A stretch of DNA of 64,000 nucleotides from JBBSEX01 sp038239345 (GCA_038239345.1 JBBSEX010000005.1:248001-312000); one strand, 5' to 3'; counted from the stretch's first letter, positions 8,714 to 18,176 are shown. Notes: generated by a model from the letters alone, not told the origin. Numbers and translations: made by a program.

Positions 8714-9130
8714 CTAACGCACCATTTTCGCGTCGCTGCGCGTGTCGCCCCGCTTTACCTGTGCCCGACGCCGACCGCTCTCCAGATTACTGGCGGCCTT
8801 CGCTTTGGCTGCGTCGCTGATCTGGATATTATTATTCACTGCTGTGGCGCCAGCGGTTCTCGCCATCCGGGTGGCACTGCCTTTATGCTGAATCACGTCG
8901 GTGCGTCCTTCCCACGTAGCGACTCCACCCTGCACATGAACCTGGAACTTGTCGACGCTAATCTTACTTTTCGCCAGCTTTTCGCGGATCGTTTTCTCAA
9001 TCTGCGCGTCGGTCTGGGCGTTCGTTCCGCCCTTCGCTCCAACAACCGGCTTCGCCGCTACAGCCTTCGTGGCCGCGCTGGCAGTCGTCATCAATGCCAT
9101 GGCCATCATAAATGTATATAAAAATCTCAT
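8714..9130 (-). CDS. Exported BON-domain protein
   Basis: 138 residues. The signal peptide (FLYTFMMAMALMTTASAA) is followed by a BON domain at about residues 38-108, with VHVQGGVATWEGRTDVIQHK and GATAVNNNIQI. BON domains occur in periplasmic proteins such as OsmY and are thought to bind membranes or partners. The tail is basic (SGRRRAQVKRGDTRS). It is divergent from the oxidoreductase gene at 9216. Confidence 0.85.
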   Translation of the reverse strand: MRFLYTFMMAMALMTTASAATKAVAAKPVVGAKGGTNAQTDAQIEKTIREKLAKSKISVDKFQVHVQGGVATWEGRTDVIQHKGSATRMARTAGATAVNNNIQISDAAKAKAASNLESGRRRAQVKRGDTRSDAKMVR

Positions 9131-9200
9131 TGTTTTCTCCCGTGAGGCGCCGTTTTCCCACGCGCTCGTTTTACAACCACGAGATAGAGTGTGTTTTCGC

Positions 9201-9209
9201 TGATATAAT
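9201..9209 (+). promoter_or_regulatory. Extended -10 promoter of the oxidoreductase gene, probably leaderless
   Basis: TGATATAAT matches the TGnTATAAT extended -10 consensus exactly. The downstream ATG at 9216 begins 7 bases after it, at or next to the expected transcription start. No Shine-Dalgarno sequence lies between them, so the message is probably leaderless. No clear -35 box is visible, which is usual for extended -10 promoters. Confidence 0.5.
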
Positions 9210-9215
9210 TCGCAG

Positions 9216-10430
9216 ATGTCTCAGGATAAATTTCCACGCCGAGATTTTTTCCGTGGCGTCACCACCGCGGCCACGGCGTTAACCGCCGCCTCCTATTCCC
9301 GTGTAATGGGCGCCAATGACGCGTTCCAGCTAGGTGTGATTGGGCCTGGCGACCGCGGCCGACACGTCATGAGTCAGTTTCAGAAGACCCCTACATTGAA
9401 CGTCGCCGCGCTGTGCGATATCTATAGTCAACAAATCGATTTAGCGAAGCAGAAAGCGCCAAACGCGCGAACGTTTTCCGATCATCGAAAGCTGCTTGAG
9501 ATGAAGGAACTGGATGGCGTCCTGATCGCCACGCCCGACCACTGGCACGCCGTTTGCGCTATCGATGCATTAAACGCCGGCAAGGATGTCTATGTGGAGA
9601 AGCCGCTTACCCGAACGCCGGAAGAAGGCCCGGGGATCGTCAAAGCCGCGCGAATCAATGAACGGATCTGCCAGGTGGGCATGCAGCAACGCTCGGGCAT
9701 CCACTATATCCAGGCCAAGCGCGAATACATGGACAGCGGCCGCTTAGGCAAGATCACGCTCTGCCGGACGTGGTGGCATGGCAATGGTTATCATTTGCGG
9801 AAAGCACCGGAATCCCTGCAAACGAAGCCATCGAATCTGGATTGGGCGCACTTTCTTGGTCCGTTGAAATGGCGCGATTACGATCCGCAACAATATTTCA
9901 ATTGGCGCGCTTATCTGGATTTCGGCGGCGGGCAAGTGACGGATTTATTCACCCATTGGATTGATGTGGTGCACATGTTCATGGGCCGCGACGTCCCAAC
10001 GGCGGCGGTAGCGAGCGGTGGAGTTTACGCCTACAAAGACGGCCGCACGGCACCCGACACGATTAACGTTTTGTTGGAATATCCGGGCGACTACACCGCC
10101 ACATTCGAGGCGACGCTGGTGCCGGGAGTAAAGGGCGAAGGCATCGAATTTTGCGGAACGGAAGGGCGGCTTTTCATCGACCGCGGGCATTACGAGTTCA
10201 CGCCGCTGGGCAAGGGCGCCGATCCCGTGATCGTGAAAGCGGAGCCGCACGACATGACGCTCGATCATGTTAATAACTTCCTGGAATGCACGCGAACGCG
10301 CAAATTGCCGAATGGCGATGTGTTGATCGGGCACCGCTCGGCGCAGGCTTCGCACCTGGGGAATATCGCTTACCTGCAAAAGCGGCGCATCGATTTCGAC
10401 CCGGTCCGGGAAGAAATATTACCGTTTTAG
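9216..10430 (+). CDS. Exported Gfo/Idh/MocA-family oxidoreductase
   Basis: 404 residues. The N-terminus has a twin-arginine signal (RRDFFRGVTTAATALTAA). The mature protein starts a Rossmann fold (FQLGVIGPGDRGRHVM), followed by LIATPDHWHAVCAIDALNAG and the EKP motif (VYVEKPLTRTPEE), all typical of NAD(P)-dependent sugar or cyclitol dehydrogenases. Tat export would fit folding with its cofactor before transport. Many such proteins occur in Acidobacteria and Planctomycetes, probably for polysaccharide breakdown. The substrate is unknown. The promoter directly upstream suggests leaderless translation. Confidence 0.9.
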   Translation: MSQDKFPRRDFFRGVTTAATALTAASYSRVMGANDAFQLGVIGPGDRGRHVMSQFQKTPTLNVAALCDIYSQQIDLAKQKAPNARTFSDHRKLLEMKELDGVLIATPDHWHAVCAIDALNAGKDVYVEKPLTRTPEEGPGIVKAARINERICQVGMQQRSGIHYIQAKREYMDSGRLGKITLCRTWWHGNGYHLRKAPESLQTKPSNLDWAHFLGPLKWRDYDPQQYFNWRAYLDFGGGQVTDLFTHWIDVVHMFMGRDVPTAAVASGGVYAYKDGRTAPDTINVLLEYPGDYTATFEATLVPGVKGEGIEFCGTEGRLFIDRGHYEFTPLGKGADPVIVKAEPHDMTLDHVNNFLECTRTRKLPNGDVLIGHRSAQASHLGNIAYLQKRRIDFDPVREEILPF

Positions 10431-10442
10431 CTGGGGTGTAAA

Positions 10443-13400
10443 CTATGCCGTGGCGTCGGCCATTGCAGGGCTAGCGAAGCTGGGATCGGTTTCTTCGCTA
10501 ACGCTGAAATAGGCGCAATCGGGATGATGGAACACCAGCGCGCTGACGCTGGCTTCCGGTTCCATCATCATTTCTTCGGTGAGATGTACGCCGATTTCAT
10601 CGGGGTTCAGCAGCTTCCAAATCCCTTGCTGATCTTCCAGGCGCGGACAGGCCGGATAGCCGAAGCTATAACGCTTGCCGTGATAGCGCGATGTAAACCG
10701 GTCCTGCATTGTCATCGACGGCGAATCGGGGAAGCCCCAGTCTTCGCGAATACGACGGTGCAGCCATTCAGCGCAACCCTCTGCGGTTTCGATGCCCAGC
10801 GCTTGAATGGCGTGGCAGCGGAAAAACTCACCGGCGATTTTCGCCGCCTCGGCCTTTTCTCGAATGCCGTCTCCGGCTGTTACGACGAACAGCGCAACGT
10901 GATCGCGCTTCCCTTCCTCGGCTGGCAAAACATAGTCGCTAAGACAGAGACCATCGGGGCGAGCCTGCCGTCCAAAACGGAAGGTATGAATCGGGGAAGC
11001 GCCGCCGGGGGAAAACAGATGCACGGCATTTCCGTCGCGTTCCGCTTCAAAGAATTGCCAGACGGCGCGAATCTTAATAAAGTCGCGGGCCCACGTCTTC
11101 ACTTCGTCCATGTCATGCAGCAAGGCCAGCGCCTTCGGATCGCGAGCCGCCACTTCCTTTTCGAAGTTGCCCTTAAATCCCATATGCCGCCCATAGAGCA
11201 TGAACGGATTGATGTAGCTCCAGATCTCGGCGTGCTGCGGCAAATTGCGCACACGGCGATCGAGATAGGGCGCCGGCGGCGTGGGAATATTCGTGCGAAC
11301 CTTCTTGCTTCGCAGTTCCGTTATCTCACCGGTCTCCTTCGCCGGCCCCTCAAAGCCCGCGCCCACTTCGGTGAAGATATGCGTCAGCAGCATTTGCTCA
11401 CGGCGCTCGGGGTCCATGATTTCGTTCAGCAGACGCAGCCCCGTCATCGCATCCTTGGCATAGAACGTCGGAGCGGCATAGCTGGGCGCGATCTTCAATT
11501 TCGTAAAGCGTTCCGATAATGCCGCCCCACCCACCAGAAGCGGAACGGTGACGCCGTGCTCGCGCAGGTCTGAGCCCGTGATCACCATCTGATGAGCGCT
11601 TTTCACCAGCAATCCCGATAGTCCGATGGCATCCGGCTTATGCTTGCGGAAGGCTTCGATCAGTTGCTCCGGCGGAACCTTAATGCCAAGGTTAATCACT
11701 TCATATCCGTTGTTACTTAAAATGATATCCACCAGATTCTTGCCGATGTCGTGTACGTCGCCCTTCACGGTGGCCAGCACAATTTTGCCGCGGGAAGCAA
11801 CATCGGCCTTTTCCATGAACTGTTCCAGGTGGTTCACGGCGGCCTTCATCGCCTCCGCCGATTGCAACACTTCGGCGACGATCAATTCGTTGTTGTTGAA
11901 CAGCCGGCCGACTTCAGCCATCCCGCCCATCAATGGACCGTTGATGATATCGAGCGGCGCCGTTCCTTCCGCGCGCTTCAACTCCAGATCGGCCACTAGC
12001 CCGTCCTTGGTGCCTTCGATAATGTAATTGCCCAGGCGTTGATCCAGCGGAAGATCGGCGGCTTTCTGCTTGGTCTTCTTGCCCGTTTTACGGAAATGTT
12101 CGGCGATCGCGGCAATGTGATATTGATTGACGGCGGCTTTCTGCTCCCGGCTTTGCTCGCGCCAATCTTCCGGAAAACCCTGAAATTCGCCACCCACGGG
12201 CGTGTTGAAGAGCAGATTTTCGGCAAGCCGCCGTTCTTCATCGGGAATGGAGGCGAAGCGCTCCAGCTTTTCCGCATTGACAATCGCCAGATCCAGGCCG
12301 GCCTTCGTGCAGTAGTAGAGAAAGACGGAATTTACGACTTCGCGAGCCGATGCTGGCAGTCCGAATGAGATGTTCGACACGCCCAGAATCGTCTTCACGT
12401 AGGGAATGTTCTCTTTGATCAGGCGTAGAGATTCAATAGTCTCCACCGCGCCGCCAATATAGTTTTCATCGCCCGTGGCGCAAGGAAACACCAGCGGATC
12501 GATGATGATATCTTCAGCCGGGATGCCATATTTTTCGGTCAGCAGTTGGACCGAGCGCTGCGCCACCGCGAGTTTACGCTCGCGTGTGAAAGCCTGCGCT
12601 TGCAGCTTGTCTTCATCGATAGTGCCCACCACCAGCGCCGCGCCAAACGAGCGGGCTACCGGACACATCTTCTCGAACTTCTCTTCGCCGTCTTCCAAAT
12701 TGACGGAGTTGATAATACTCTTGCCCTGCGTATAGGTGAGCGCCAATTCCACCGCGGCGGGATCGGTTGTGTCGATCATGATGGGCGCTTTGATCTTCGC
12801 AATCAGCAGTTCGTAAAACCGGGGAATGTCGTTGATTTCTTCGCGATCGCTCGATTGCAGGCAAACGTCGATTACATGCGCCCCGTTTTTTACTTGACGG
12901 CGGGCGATGTCGGTAGCCTCGTCAAACTTTTCCTGGGAGATCAGGTCTTTGAACAGACGCGATCCGATTACGTTGGTGCGCTCACCCACGATCAGCGGCC
13001 GGCTGGTATCTTCGGCTTCCACAAGTTCCGCGCCGGCATACCAGGCTTTGTGTTCTGAGCGTTTCACTACACGCGGCTTGCGCGTCTCAGCCATTTGCAC
13101 GATCGTCTTAATATGTTCCGGCGTAGTGCCGCAGCAGCCGCCCACGATGTTCAGCCAACCATGATCGGCGAATTTTGCCAACTGCGATGCCAGTGACTCG
13201 GGCGATTCCAAAAACTTGCCCTCTTCATTAGGCAAACCGGCGTTCGGATAACACGAGATGCGCGTGCTGGCCATGTCACTCAAGGTTCGAATGTGGTCCG
13301 TCATCAGATCCGGACCGGTGGAACAATTCAATCCGATTGACAACAGATCTTCATGTTCCAGCGAAGCGTACAAAGCGTCCACCGGCTGGCCCGCGAGCAT

Positions 13401-14033
13401 CTGGCCGGAGAGCATCAAGGTGCCCGAGACCATGACCGGAATGCGCCGGCCAATCTGCTGGCGCAAGCGCTGAATCGCGATTAACCCGGCTTTGATGTTC
13501 CCGGTATCAAACTGCGTTTCCAGCAGCAGGATGTCCGCGCCGCCATCCACCAAGCCCTTCGCCTGAAGATAAAAACTCTGCACCATCTCTTCGAAGGTGA
13601 TCAGTTTCACGCTTCCATCGGGATTGGACTTGCTGCGCGATAGCGAAAGGGACCACGTCGTAGGACCCATTGACCCGGCGACGAAACGCGGCTTATTGGC
13701 CGTGGAATATTCGTCGGCGATCTTGCGCGCCACCTGCGCCGCTTCCATGTTTAAACGATGGGTTTCATCGGCGAGATCGAACTCCGCCAGCGCCACCAGC
13801 GAACCTTGAAAACTATTCGTTTCGATGATGTCGGCCCCGGCCTCCAGATACGCCTGATGCACGCCGCGTACCCACTCGGGATGCGTGCGCACCAGGATCT
13901 CACTGCAATTTTCGCGTCCCAGAAAATCGTCGATGGTGGGATGATGCTCATGCAGCATCGTTCCCATGGCGCCGTCGATGATTAAAATCCTACGGTCCAG
14001 GGCGTCGAGTAGCTCTTGATATCGGTCATTCAT
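10443..14033 (-). CDS. metH: Cobalamin-dependent methionine synthase
   Basis: About 1196 residues from the ATG at 14033 (MNDRYQELLDALDRR); the frame is open to 14150 but that part overlaps the upstream gene. All four modules are present. The homocysteine domain has zinc ligands Cys237 (GLNCSTGP) and Cys300/301 (GGCCGTTPEH). The methyltetrahydrofolate domain begins near residue 347 (IVGERTNVIGSR). The B12 domain has the lower-ligand His761 in GDVHDIGKNLV, and the reactivation domain has SRYHGKRYSFGYPACP. The enzyme methylates homocysteine to methionine in the cytosol. No cobalamin or SAM riboswitch fits in the 58 bases to the upstream gene. Confidence 0.97.
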   Translation of the reverse strand: MNDRYQELLDALDRRILIIDGAMGTMLHEHHPTIDDFLGRENCSEILVRTHPEWVRGVHQAYLEAGADIIETNSFQGSLVALAEFDLADETHRLNMEAAQVARKIADEYSTANKPRFVAGSMGPTTWSLSLSRSKSNPDGSVKLITFEEMVQSFYLQAKGLVDGGADILLLETQFDTGNIKAGLIAIQRLRQQIGRRIPVMVSGTLMLSGQMLAGQPVDALYASLEHEDLLSIGLNCSTGPDLMTDHIRTLSDMASTRISCYPNAGLPNEEGKFLESPESLASQLAKFADHGWLNIVGGCCGTTPEHIKTIVQMAETRKPRVVKRSEHKAWYAGAELVEAEDTSRPLIVGERTNVIGSRLFKDLISQEKFDEATDIARRQVKNGAHVIDVCLQSSDREEINDIPRFYELLIAKIKAPIMIDTTDPAAVELALTYTQGKSIINSVNLEDGEEKFEKMCPVARSFGAALVVGTIDEDKLQAQAFTRERKLAVAQRSVQLLTEKYGIPAEDIIIDPLVFPCATGDENYIGGAVETIESLRLIKENIPYVKTILGVSNISFGLPASAREVVNSVFLYYCTKAGLDLAIVNAEKLERFASIPDEERRLAENLLFNTPVGGEFQGFPEDWREQSREQKAAVNQYHIAAIAEHFRKTGKKTKQKAADLPLDQRLGNYIIEGTKDGLVADLELKRAEGTAPLDIINGPLMGGMAEVGRLFNNNELIVAEVLQSAEAMKAAVNHLEQFMEKADVASRGKIVLATVKGDVHDIGKNLVDIILSNNGYEVINLGIKVPPEQLIEAFRKHKPDAIGLSGLLVKSAHQMVITGSDLREHGVTVPLLVGGAALSERFTKLKIAPSYAAPTFYAKDAMTGLRLLNEIMDPERREQMLLTHIFTEVGAGFEGPAKETGEITELRSKKVRTNIPTPPAPYLDRRVRNLPQHAEIWSYINPFMLYGRHMGFKGNFEKEVAARDPKALALLHDMDEVKTWARDFIKIRAVWQFFEAERDGNAVHLFSPGGASPIHTFRFGRQARPDGLCLSDYVLPAEEGKRDHVALFVVTAGDGIREKAEAAKIAGEFFRCHAIQALGIETAEGCAEWLHRRIREDWGFPDSPSMTMQDRFTSRYHGKRYSFGYPACPRLEDQQGIWKLLNPDEIGVHLTEEMMMEPEASVSALVFHHPDCAYFSVSEETDPSFASPAMADATA

Positions 14034-14091
14034 GCAATTGGCGGTATGTACATCATTGTACCGGACCACCAACTCCGAGAAGGAAGCGCGA

Positions 14092-15036
14092 TTAACCCCT
14101 GGCGAATACGGAAGGAATGGATGGGGCGCCGGCCGTGCTCTCTTCTTCAAAGCTCAAGCGGAGGAACGATTTTGCCCGGTATTCGATGCGGGTGGGAATT
14201 CCGGTCGCGTCGTCATCCAGGTAAGAGGTACGAAAATCGGAGCAGCGCGCTCCGTCGTGGTTGCGGACAGTCCCTTCCAGATCGTTCTTATGTTCCGCGC
14301 GGCGGCGGGTTTCCAGCCAATATAGCTTCCCACCATGGACGAATTGCTTGCGAAACGGACCGGGGCTTAAGGCGGCTTCGCGCATCGCGCATAAAAATGA
14401 CACACAGGCCCCGGCGTCCAGCATCCGCTCTTCGGCACGGGGAGCGCGGCGCATCGCTCCATCGAGTGTCGCGCTCAAAGTGGACCAGTTGGAACCCGCT
14501 GGCAGGTCGATCGATTCAACCCATGTCCGAAGTGCACCATTACGCGATTCGCCTCGGGCCATGATGGCTTCCGCATACGGCGCGGCAGCCGTCAGGGCAT
14601 TCTTCGCCTGTTCGAAATTTTCTTCGCGGGACTTGGTCATTAATCCCCCGAATGCCAGATTGGGAGGATGACCTTCCCGCTCCACGATGGCTTCCCTCCA
14701 TACGCCAAAACGATTTAGGCCACGAGCGCGTTCCGGCCAGGACCCGGCGGCGAACTGCAGCGCGGTGGCACGGGAATCAACTTGTTGCGCGGCTTCGACG
14801 GATGCATAAGCCCCGCCGACATTGCGGCGGGTGAGCAGGTGAACTCCGCAAAACAGGATGGTGGCATCTACACGATAACGCCGGTGGTGTATCGTGCTGG
14901 GCGCAAATTCCTTCAACATCGAAGGAATCAAATCGTTGCTGGATTCTGGCGTGGCGGCCCCAAGAGCAGGAACTGAAAGCCAGCCAAGAAAAAGTTAGAG
15001 CAGCGTGCGTCTGGAGGTGTTGCCGCCGTGATGCAT
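14092..15036 (-). pseudogene. Exported hypothetical protein with an in-frame stop in the signal peptide
   Basis: The longest uninterrupted frame from a standard start runs from a TTG at 14931 and gives 279 residues without a signal peptide. The same frame continues upstream through a TAA at 14995-14997 to an ATG at 15036. Read through, the N-terminus is MHHGGNTSRRTLL, stop, LFLGWLSVPALGAA, a convincing twin-arginine-like signal peptide interrupted by one codon. A single base change would repair it. The mature part (for example RVDATILFCGVHLLTRRNVG) is of unknown function and ends 58 bases before metH. It may be a pseudogene, a TTG-started cytosolic form, or a sequence error. Confidence 0.65.
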
Positions 15037-15171
15037 GATACACTTTCGCCCGCGAACGTTGAAGCTCTGGTGTAGCTTGGGTGAATTTCTTGTGAACCAT
15101 TTCAGGAAAGATATGTTTCGGGCCGCGTGGGTGGTTGCATAATAGAGAAATTGCTTTTCAGGAGTCAGGTT

Positions 15172-15930
15172 ATGCCAGCAGTAGCTCAAGTTGCGCGATC
15201 CTTCATCGGTATTTCGATGGTGGCTTTCGGGATTCAGCATGTGGTGTATGCGGATTTCGTAACAAGATTAGTGCCTACATTGCCGGCGTGGACTCCGGGG
15301 CAATCCTATCTGGCTTATCTTTTTGGATTCGTTCTGATCGTGGCCGGCGGGGCTATGATCACTCTGAAACAAACCCGTGCCGCGAGTCTGGTATTAGGTG
15401 CGATTATTTTTCTCTCGTTTCTTTTCCTTTGCGCTCCACGCTTGCCGTCAGACCCGGGTATCGGAGCTATTTGGACCAATGCCGGTAAAGCTCTCGCGCT
15501 TTCCGGAGCGTGCTTTCTTGTCGCGGGATCGTTGAGCCAGCCGGCCGATCCGTTCCGCTGGTTGTACGCAGCCTCACCCTTTTTTCTCGCCGTCTTCCTG
15601 ATTCTAGGCGGCGTCCAGCATTTCCTGTTTCCGCAGTTCGTAGCGACGCTGGTACCATCGTGGATTCCATGGCATTTCTTCTGGACCTACTTCGCCGGAG
15701 TGGCCCTAATCGCGGGCGGCATCGGCATTATGATCCCGCTTACCCGGCAACTGGCGGCGTATTTGGTGGGAATAATGATATTCCTTTGGGTGATAACGCT
15801 GCACATCCCCAGAGCGTTGGCCTCGATCCGCTCTTCGAACGAAACGACGGCCGTCTTTGAGGCGCTGGCTTTGAGCGGAGCGGCCTTCCTGATCGCTTAT
15901 CGGCAAAGAGGAACAGCAAACAGGAGTTGA
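15172..15930 (+). CDS. DoxX-like integral membrane protein with internal duplication
   Basis: 252 residues from the ATG at 15172, preceded by AGGAG; the frame is open to 15127 but without a ribosome site. It has about eight hydrophobic helices in two similar halves. FGIQHVVYADFVTRLVPTLP in the first half matches LGGVQHFLFPQFVATLVPSW in the second, each followed by a Gly/Ile-rich helix and a short basic turn. This is the DoxX/DoxD type of four-helix membrane unit, here duplicated and fused. Function unknown. It is the first gene of a five-gene run ending at 19246. Confidence 0.8.
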   Translation: MPAVAQVARSFIGISMVAFGIQHVVYADFVTRLVPTLPAWTPGQSYLAYLFGFVLIVAGGAMITLKQTRAASLVLGAIIFLSFLFLCAPRLPSDPGIGAIWTNAGKALALSGACFLVAGSLSQPADPFRWLYAASPFFLAVFLILGGVQHFLFPQFVATLVPSWIPWHFFWTYFAGVALIAGGIGIMIPLTRQLAAYLVGIMIFLWVITLHIPRALASIRSSNETTAVFEALALSGAAFLIAYRQRGTANRS

Positions 15931-15933
15931 CGC

Positions 15934-16494
15934 GTGAGTGAAATCGAGATCCAAGAATGGAAGCCTGCTGGCGGAGCCGATGAGGTTCGGGACGCGCTGG
16001 CAACGGTGCTGCATGCAGCCGTCATCAATGGCGCCAGTGTCAGTTTCATTTTGCCTTTTTCCATGGACGACGCGCGCGCGTTCTGGCGCGAGAAGGTGCT
16101 GCCGGGAGTTCGCAACCGGACACGGCGAGTGTTGTTCGCCCGCTGGAATGGCGAAATCGCCGGCACCGTGCAACTGGACTTGGCAATGCCCCCAAACCAA
16201 CGTCACCGGGCCGATGTCGCGAAGCTGTTGGTGCATCCTGAAGCCCGGCGCCGCGGAATCGCCCGTGCTCTGATGGTCGCGTTGGAAGAGGTTGCTCGCG
16301 AGGAAAACAGAACGCTATTAACGCTCGATACGGTCACCGGCGGCAGCGCCGAACACCTCTACCTTTCGCTGGGCTATCACATGACGGGCACCATTCCCCG
16401 CTACGCCTTGAACTCCGACTCGACGAAACTGGAGGGCACCAGCATCCTGTATAAGGAGATGGGAACTCCGGCCGGCGACGCCAGTACACTCTAA
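15934..16494 (+). CDS. GNAT-family N-acetyltransferase
   Basis: 186 residues from a GTG start 3 bases after the preceding stop. The acetyl-CoA binding segment is KLLVHPEARRRGIARALMVA, the RxxGxG/A-type loop of GNAT enzymes, followed by TLLTLDTVTGGSAEHLYLSL. The substrate is not evident. It lies between a DoxX-like gene and selD, with 3-base gaps on both sides, so it is almost certainly co-transcribed. Confidence 0.88.
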   Translation: MSEIEIQEWKPAGGADEVRDALATVLHAAVINGASVSFILPFSMDDARAFWREKVLPGVRNRTRRVLFARWNGEIAGTVQLDLAMPPNQRHRADVAKLLVHPEARRRGIARALMVALEEVAREENRTLLTLDTVTGGSAEHLYLSLGYHMTGTIPRYALNSDSTKLEGTSILYKEMGTPAGDASTL

Positions 16495-16497
16495 TTA

Positions 16498-17502
16498 ATG
16501 TCCACGAACAAGCTAACCGCCCGTGTGAAAGCGGGGGGGTGCGCGTCGAAGCTGAGCCCGACGATTCTAAGCCAAGTGCTGGCGCGCATTCCCACAGTTG
16601 CTAATGAAAATGTTCTGGTGGGTTTCGACACCTCCGACGACGCGGGTGTTTACAAACTGACAGCCGACCTCGCGCTGGTGCAGACGGTGGACTTCTTCAC
16701 ACCTGTGGTGGACGATCCTTACACCTATGGAGCGATCGCAGCGACGAATGCCTTGAGCGACGTGTATGCGATGGGCGGCAAGCCGCTATCGGCGTTATCG
16801 ATTCTGGCTTATCCGGCCAAAGGCGATTTGGACGACCTTACCGCAATCCTGAAAGGTGGCGCCGACAAGGTTCATGAAGCGGGGGCGGTGATTCTGGGCG
16901 GCCACAGTGTAGCCGACGACGAAATCAAGTTCGGTTACGCCATCACTGGCACGATTCATCCTGATCGGGTGAAGGCCAATGCCGGCGCGCTGGTTGGCGA
17001 TGCGCTGGTCTTCACGAAACGTATCGGGACCGGCGTGATCTCCACGGCTCTGAAGCGCGGGATTGCCGACAACGCGCATGTGGCCGAGGCCACGAAATCG
17101 ATGTTGACACTGAATCGCGCGGCCTGTGAAGCGATGCTCCAGTTCGACGTGCATGGCTGTACCGACGTCACTGGATTCGGCTTGATGGGGCATGGGCGAG
17201 AGATGGCTCTGGCGAGCGGCGTCACGTTGGAAATTGATCCGGCCCTGATCCAGTATCTTCCCGGCGCTGAAGAATATGCCCGGCAGGGCGCGATCCCCGG
17301 GGGTTTGCGAAACAATCAGGACTACGCAGCCTGCGTTGTGGAAGGCGATGCACCCGACTTGCTTTACGATCCACAAACATCGGGCGGCCTGCTGATCTCA
17401 TTACCGGAGGCCGATGCCGCGCAACTGGAGCGCACACTACCCGGCGCTTATCGCATTGGACGCGTGGTAGCCAAGGGACCTAAGGCGATTCGAATTCTAT
17501 GA
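16498..17502 (+). CDS. selD: Selenide, water dikinase
   Basis: 334 residues. The N-terminal active-site loop reads KAGGCASKLSP, with Cys15 and Lys18 at the positions of catalytic Cys17 and Lys20 of the E. coli enzyme; the second Cys of the E. coli loop is Ser here. ATP-binding Asp residues are in DDAGVYKLTADLALVQTVDF, and GGHSVADDEIKFGYAITG and CTDVTGFGLMGHG are family signatures. It makes selenophosphate from ATP and selenide for selenocysteine or 2-selenouridine. No selA, selB or selU is in the window. The active-site codon is TGC, so this copy is not itself a selenoprotein. It overlaps pyrF by ATGA. Confidence 0.96.
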   Translation: MSTNKLTARVKAGGCASKLSPTILSQVLARIPTVANENVLVGFDTSDDAGVYKLTADLALVQTVDFFTPVVDDPYTYGAIAATNALSDVYAMGGKPLSALSILAYPAKGDLDDLTAILKGGADKVHEAGAVILGGHSVADDEIKFGYAITGTIHPDRVKANAGALVGDALVFTKRIGTGVISTALKRGIADNAHVAEATKSMLTLNRAACEAMLQFDVHGCTDVTGFGLMGHGREMALASGVTLEIDPALIQYLPGAEEYARQGAIPGGLRNNQDYAACVVEGDAPDLLYDPQTSGGLLISLPEADAAQLERTLPGAYRIGRVVAKGPKAIRIL

Positions 17503-18176
17503 ACCCTATCATCATTGCGCTCGATCTGGAATCGGCAACGGAAGCCCGAACTCTGGTAAACGATCTGGGCGATTCGGCGTCCTTCTATAAAGTCGGCTTA
17601 GAGTTGTACGCCGCGGCTGGCATGGACTTCGTGCGAGAGCTTCTGGGGAATGGCAAGAAAGTTTTCCTCGATCTCAAGATGTACGACATCGGTGAAACCG
17701 TGAAGCGCGCGGTGGCTCAGGTATCGAAAGTGGGCGTGCAGTTTCTCACCATACATGCCATCGGCGGCGTGATGGAGGCGGCGGTGGAGGGCAAAGGCGA
17801 TTCTTCGCTCCAGCTGCTGGCCGTAACGGTTTTGACAAGCTTCGATGACGGCGACGTGAAAGCGATGGGCCACAACTGTACACTGCATGAGCTGGTGCGG
17901 ATGCGGGTCAAGAACGCGATGGCGGCGGGCATGAACGGAATCGTATGTTCACCGCTCGAAGTGGCGGCGGTGAAGGCGATCACGGGCGAGTCGATGGTGT
18001 TGGTGACTCCCGGGGTTCGATCGGCTGGAGCGAACGCCGGCGACCAGAAACGTGTGGCGTCCCCTGCCGAGGCAATCCGCGGTGGAGCCAACTATCTGGT
18101 GATTGGACGCCAGGTGACGCGAGCGGAAAAGCCCCGCGCCGAGATGGAGCGTATCCTCGCCGAAGTCGCCGGTTGA
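17499..18176 (+). CDS. pyrF: Orotidine 5'-phosphate decarboxylase
   Basis: 225 residues, a compact TIM barrel. The N-terminus (IIALDLESATEARTLV) holds the first catalytic Asp, and FLDLKMYDIGETVKRA holds the DxKxxD charged network. The C-terminal phosphate-binding part reads VTPGVRSAGANAGDQKRV followed by YLVIGRQVTRA. It converts OMP to UMP in pyrimidine synthesis. Its ATG overlaps the TGA of selD, and the next gene starts 14 bases downstream. Confidence 0.95.
   Translation: MNPIIIALDLESATEARTLVNDLGDSASFYKVGLELYAAAGMDFVRELLGNGKKVFLDLKMYDIGETVKRAVAQVSKVGVQFLTIHAIGGVMEAAVEGKGDSSLQLLAVTVLTSFDDGDVKAMGHNCTLHELVRMRVKNAMAAGMNGIVCSPLEVAAVKAITGESMVLVTPGVRSAGANAGDQKRVASPAEAIRGGANYLVIGRQVTRAEKPRAEMERILAEVAG

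Noticed and set aside
10524..11519. 331-residue plus-strand frame opposite metH
   Set aside because: An antisense shadow within the conserved metH C-terminal domain; no independent start signals or motifs.
13978..14100. Cobalamin riboswitch before metH
   Set aside because: Only 58 bases separate metH from the upstream gene and no B12-box-like sequence is visible.
14777..15100. 107-residue minus-strand frame over the interrupted signal peptide
   Set aside because: Its sequence is Arg/Ser/Cys-rich with no motif, and it is a shadow of the exported-protein frame, which continues as a folded domain.
16540..16551. Selenocysteine in the SelD active site
   Set aside because: The codon is TGC (Cys), not TGA.
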